A program made the position numbers and the translations under genes. A stretch of DNA of 64,000 bases from Fredinandcohnia aciditolerans (GTDB lineage: Bacteria; Bacillota; Bacilli; Bacillales; Bacillaceae_L): assembly GCA_003640645.1 (NCBI GenBank), contig QGHH01000002.1, positions 360,180 through 424,179 on the forward strand. Direction: 5' to 3'. Numbering within the stretch: position 1 is the first letter of the stretch; each line of letters begins with the position of its first letter. The notes under the pieces are model-generated. The model was given only the letters and a program-made list of their open reading frames with translations, was not told the DNA's origin and searched no databases. Below are positions 62,343-64,000 of this stretch, one piece after another.

Positions 62343-64000
62343 TTTTGCCGAAATAGGGTTATGTCCGATAAAAAGTGGGGATTGTCCGATAAATTTGGAT
62401 GAATGACCGATATCCCGGCGACAATGTCCGAAAAAATCAAAGTTTTGTCCGATACCGAAAAACCTAATTAGATAGTCCGCCTTCCGGGTGAACCGGAAGG
62501 CTTTTAATTTAGTCGAAAATAGGGTTATGTCCGATAAAAAGTGGAGATTGTCCGATATATTCAGAGTTGTGTCCGATATATTTGGATGATTGTCCGACAT
62601 CCTGGCGACAATGTCCGATAAAATCAAAACTTTGTCCGATATCGAAAAACCTTATTAGATAGTCTGCCTTCCGGGTGAACCGAAAGGCTTTTAAAATGTC
62701 CGAAATAGGGTTAAGTCCGATAAAAAGTGGAGAATGTCCGATATATTTAGGGTTGTGTCCGATAAATTTAGATGAATGTCCGATATCCTGGCGACAATGT
62801 CCGATAAAATCAAAATTTTGTCCGATATCGAAAAACCTAATTAGATAGTCTGCCTTCCGGGTGAACCGGAAGGCTTTTAATTTAGTCGAAAATAGGGTTA
62901 TGTCCGATAAAAAGTGGAGAATGTCCGATATATTTAGGGTTGTGTCCGATAAATTTGGATGAATGTCCGATATCCCGGCGACAATGTCCGATAAAATCAA
63001 AGTTTTGTCCGAGATCGAAAAACCTAATTAGATAGTCTGCCTTCCGGGTGAACCGAAAGGCTTTTAAAATGACCGAAATAGGGTTATGTCCGATAAAAAG
63101 TGGAGAATGTCCGATAAATTCAGGGTTGTGTCCGATAAATTTGGATGAATGTCCGATATCCCGGCGGCAATGTCCGATAAAATCAAAGTTTTGTCCGAGA
63201 TCGAAAAACCTAATTAGATAGTCTGCCTTCCGGGTGAACCGGAAGGCTTTTAATTTAGTCGAAAATAGGGTTATGTCCGATAAAAAGTGGAGAATGTCCG
63301 ATAAATTTGGATGAATGTCCGATATCCCGGCAGCAATGTCCGATAAAAGTGAAATATTGTCCGATATCGAAAAAACTGATTAGATAGTCTGCCTTCCGGG
63401 TGAACCAGAAGGCTTTTAATTTTGCCGAAAATAGGTTATGTCCGATAAAAAGTGGAGATTGTCCGATATCTTCAGAGTTGTGTCCGATAAATTTGGATGA
63501 ATGTCCGATATCCCGGCGACAATGTCCGATAAAATCAAAGTTTTGTCCGATATCGAAAAACCTAATTAGATAGTCTGCCTTCCGCATGTACCGGAAGGCT
63601 TTTAATTTGGTCGAAAATAGGGTTAAGTCCGATAATAAGTGGAGAATGTCCGATATATTTAGGGTTGTGTCCGATAAATTTGGATGAATGTCCGATATCC
63701 CGGCGACAATGTCCGATAAAATCAAAGTATTGTTCGATATCGAAAAACCTAATTAGATAGTCTGCCTTCCGGGTGAACCGGAAGGCTTTTAATTTAGTCG
63801 AAAATAGGGTTATGTCCGATAAAAAGTGGAGAATGTCCGATATATTTAGGGTTGTGTCCGATAAATTTAGATGAATGTCCGATATCCTGGCGACAATGTC
63901 CGATAAAATCAAAATTTTGTCCGATATCGAAAAACCTAATTAGATAGTCTGCCTTCCGCATGTACCGGAAGGCTTTTAATTTGGTCGAAAATAGGGTTGT
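62343..64000. repeat. Two-level tandem repeat: terminator hairpin plus 21-bp TGTCCGATA units
   Basis: GCCTTCCGG hairpins start at about 62314, 62479, 62666, 62852, 63039, 63225, 63391, 63577, 63764 and 63951, giving spacings of 165, 187, 186, 187, 186, 166, 186, 187 and 187. Within each unit TGTCCGATA recurs every 21 bases (for example 62528, 62549, 62570, 62591, 62612, 62633). Short units lack exactly one 21-base step. The array runs off the end of the window. Long minus-strand open frames here follow from the 21-base period. Confidence 0.95.

Noticed and set aside
62310-63912. Minus-strand open frames with heptads such as LSDI and IGH repeats (for example 62509-63000 and 63255-63725)
   Set aside because: A 21-base period is a multiple of three, so stop-free frames arise automatically. 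There are no ribosome sites, and the frames shift from one heptad type to another within a unit at the terminator linker.
62313-64000. CRISPR array
   Set aside because: Core words are only 9 bases with 12-base spacers, spacers recur between units, units include terminator hairpins, and no cas genes are nearby.

Overview
The window comes from a low-GC Gram-positive bacterium of the family Bacillaceae (Bacillus in the broad sense). The evidence is the gene order comFB-comFC-yvyF-flgM-flgN-flgK-flgL-yviE-fliW-csrA-hag-flaG-fliD-fliS-fliT-hpf-secA-prfB and yvjA-cccB, which is typical of Bacillus, together with SigD-type promoters, strong AGGAGG ribosome sites and frequent GTG/TTG starts. Genus and species cannot be told from the sequence alone.

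Region 1 (1-20,230) is the conserved backbone: a class D sortase, late competence genes, the late flagellar cluster, the ribosome hibernation factor, a diguanylate cyclase, secA, and prfB with its programmed frameshift. The flagellin gene hag is split by two ORF-less group I introns. A free-standing LAGLIDADG endonuclease gene lies antisense between hag and flaG. The 5' end of intron 2 re-encodes the flagellin C-terminus, so unspliced message can still end correctly.

Region 2 (about 20,230-61,000) interrupts what is a short interval in Bacillus subtilis, between prfB and the yvjA/cccB pair, and is best read as accessory DNA. It holds an FbpA-like small protein gene, a DUF4230 membrane protein, a chemoreceptor, an aldo/keto reductase, a LysR/TauE pair and a complete galactose operon (galK-galE-galT-galM-galR). 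It then holds a roughly 23 kb type VII secretion (T7SS)-like locus.

The T7SS-like locus has an FHA-bearing EssC ATPase, a YukD/EsaB ubiquitin-like protein, two WXG100 proteins and a WXG-like protein. It also has a lipase-like putative effector flanked by two paralogous lipoproteins, and a glycine-zipper putative effector followed by a membrane protein. Instead of recognisable EsaA, EssA and EssB it carries a membrane Ser/Thr kinase whose topology matches EssB but whose catalytic residues are intact, a PP2C phosphatase, a second FHA protein, a bitopic protein with repeated ETT(x)LL motifs, and a 1,794-residue Ig-like repeat membrane protein. The inference is a phospho-threonine-controlled secretion machine. 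A large secreted lamin-tail/metallophosphoesterase protein follows.

Region 3 (61,038-64,000) returns to backbone genes (yvjA-like, cccB) and then enters a two-level tandem repeat of about 187 bp. Each unit is a cccB-type terminator hairpin plus five or six 21-bp units built on TGTCCGATA. Phased 20-21-bp arrays with three different core words also occur at 39.3-39.6 kb and 20.24-20.34 kb. The intergenic regions carry several other dispersed elements, notably a multi-hairpin element that repeatedly fills the whole gap from an upstream stop codon to a downstream ribosome site.
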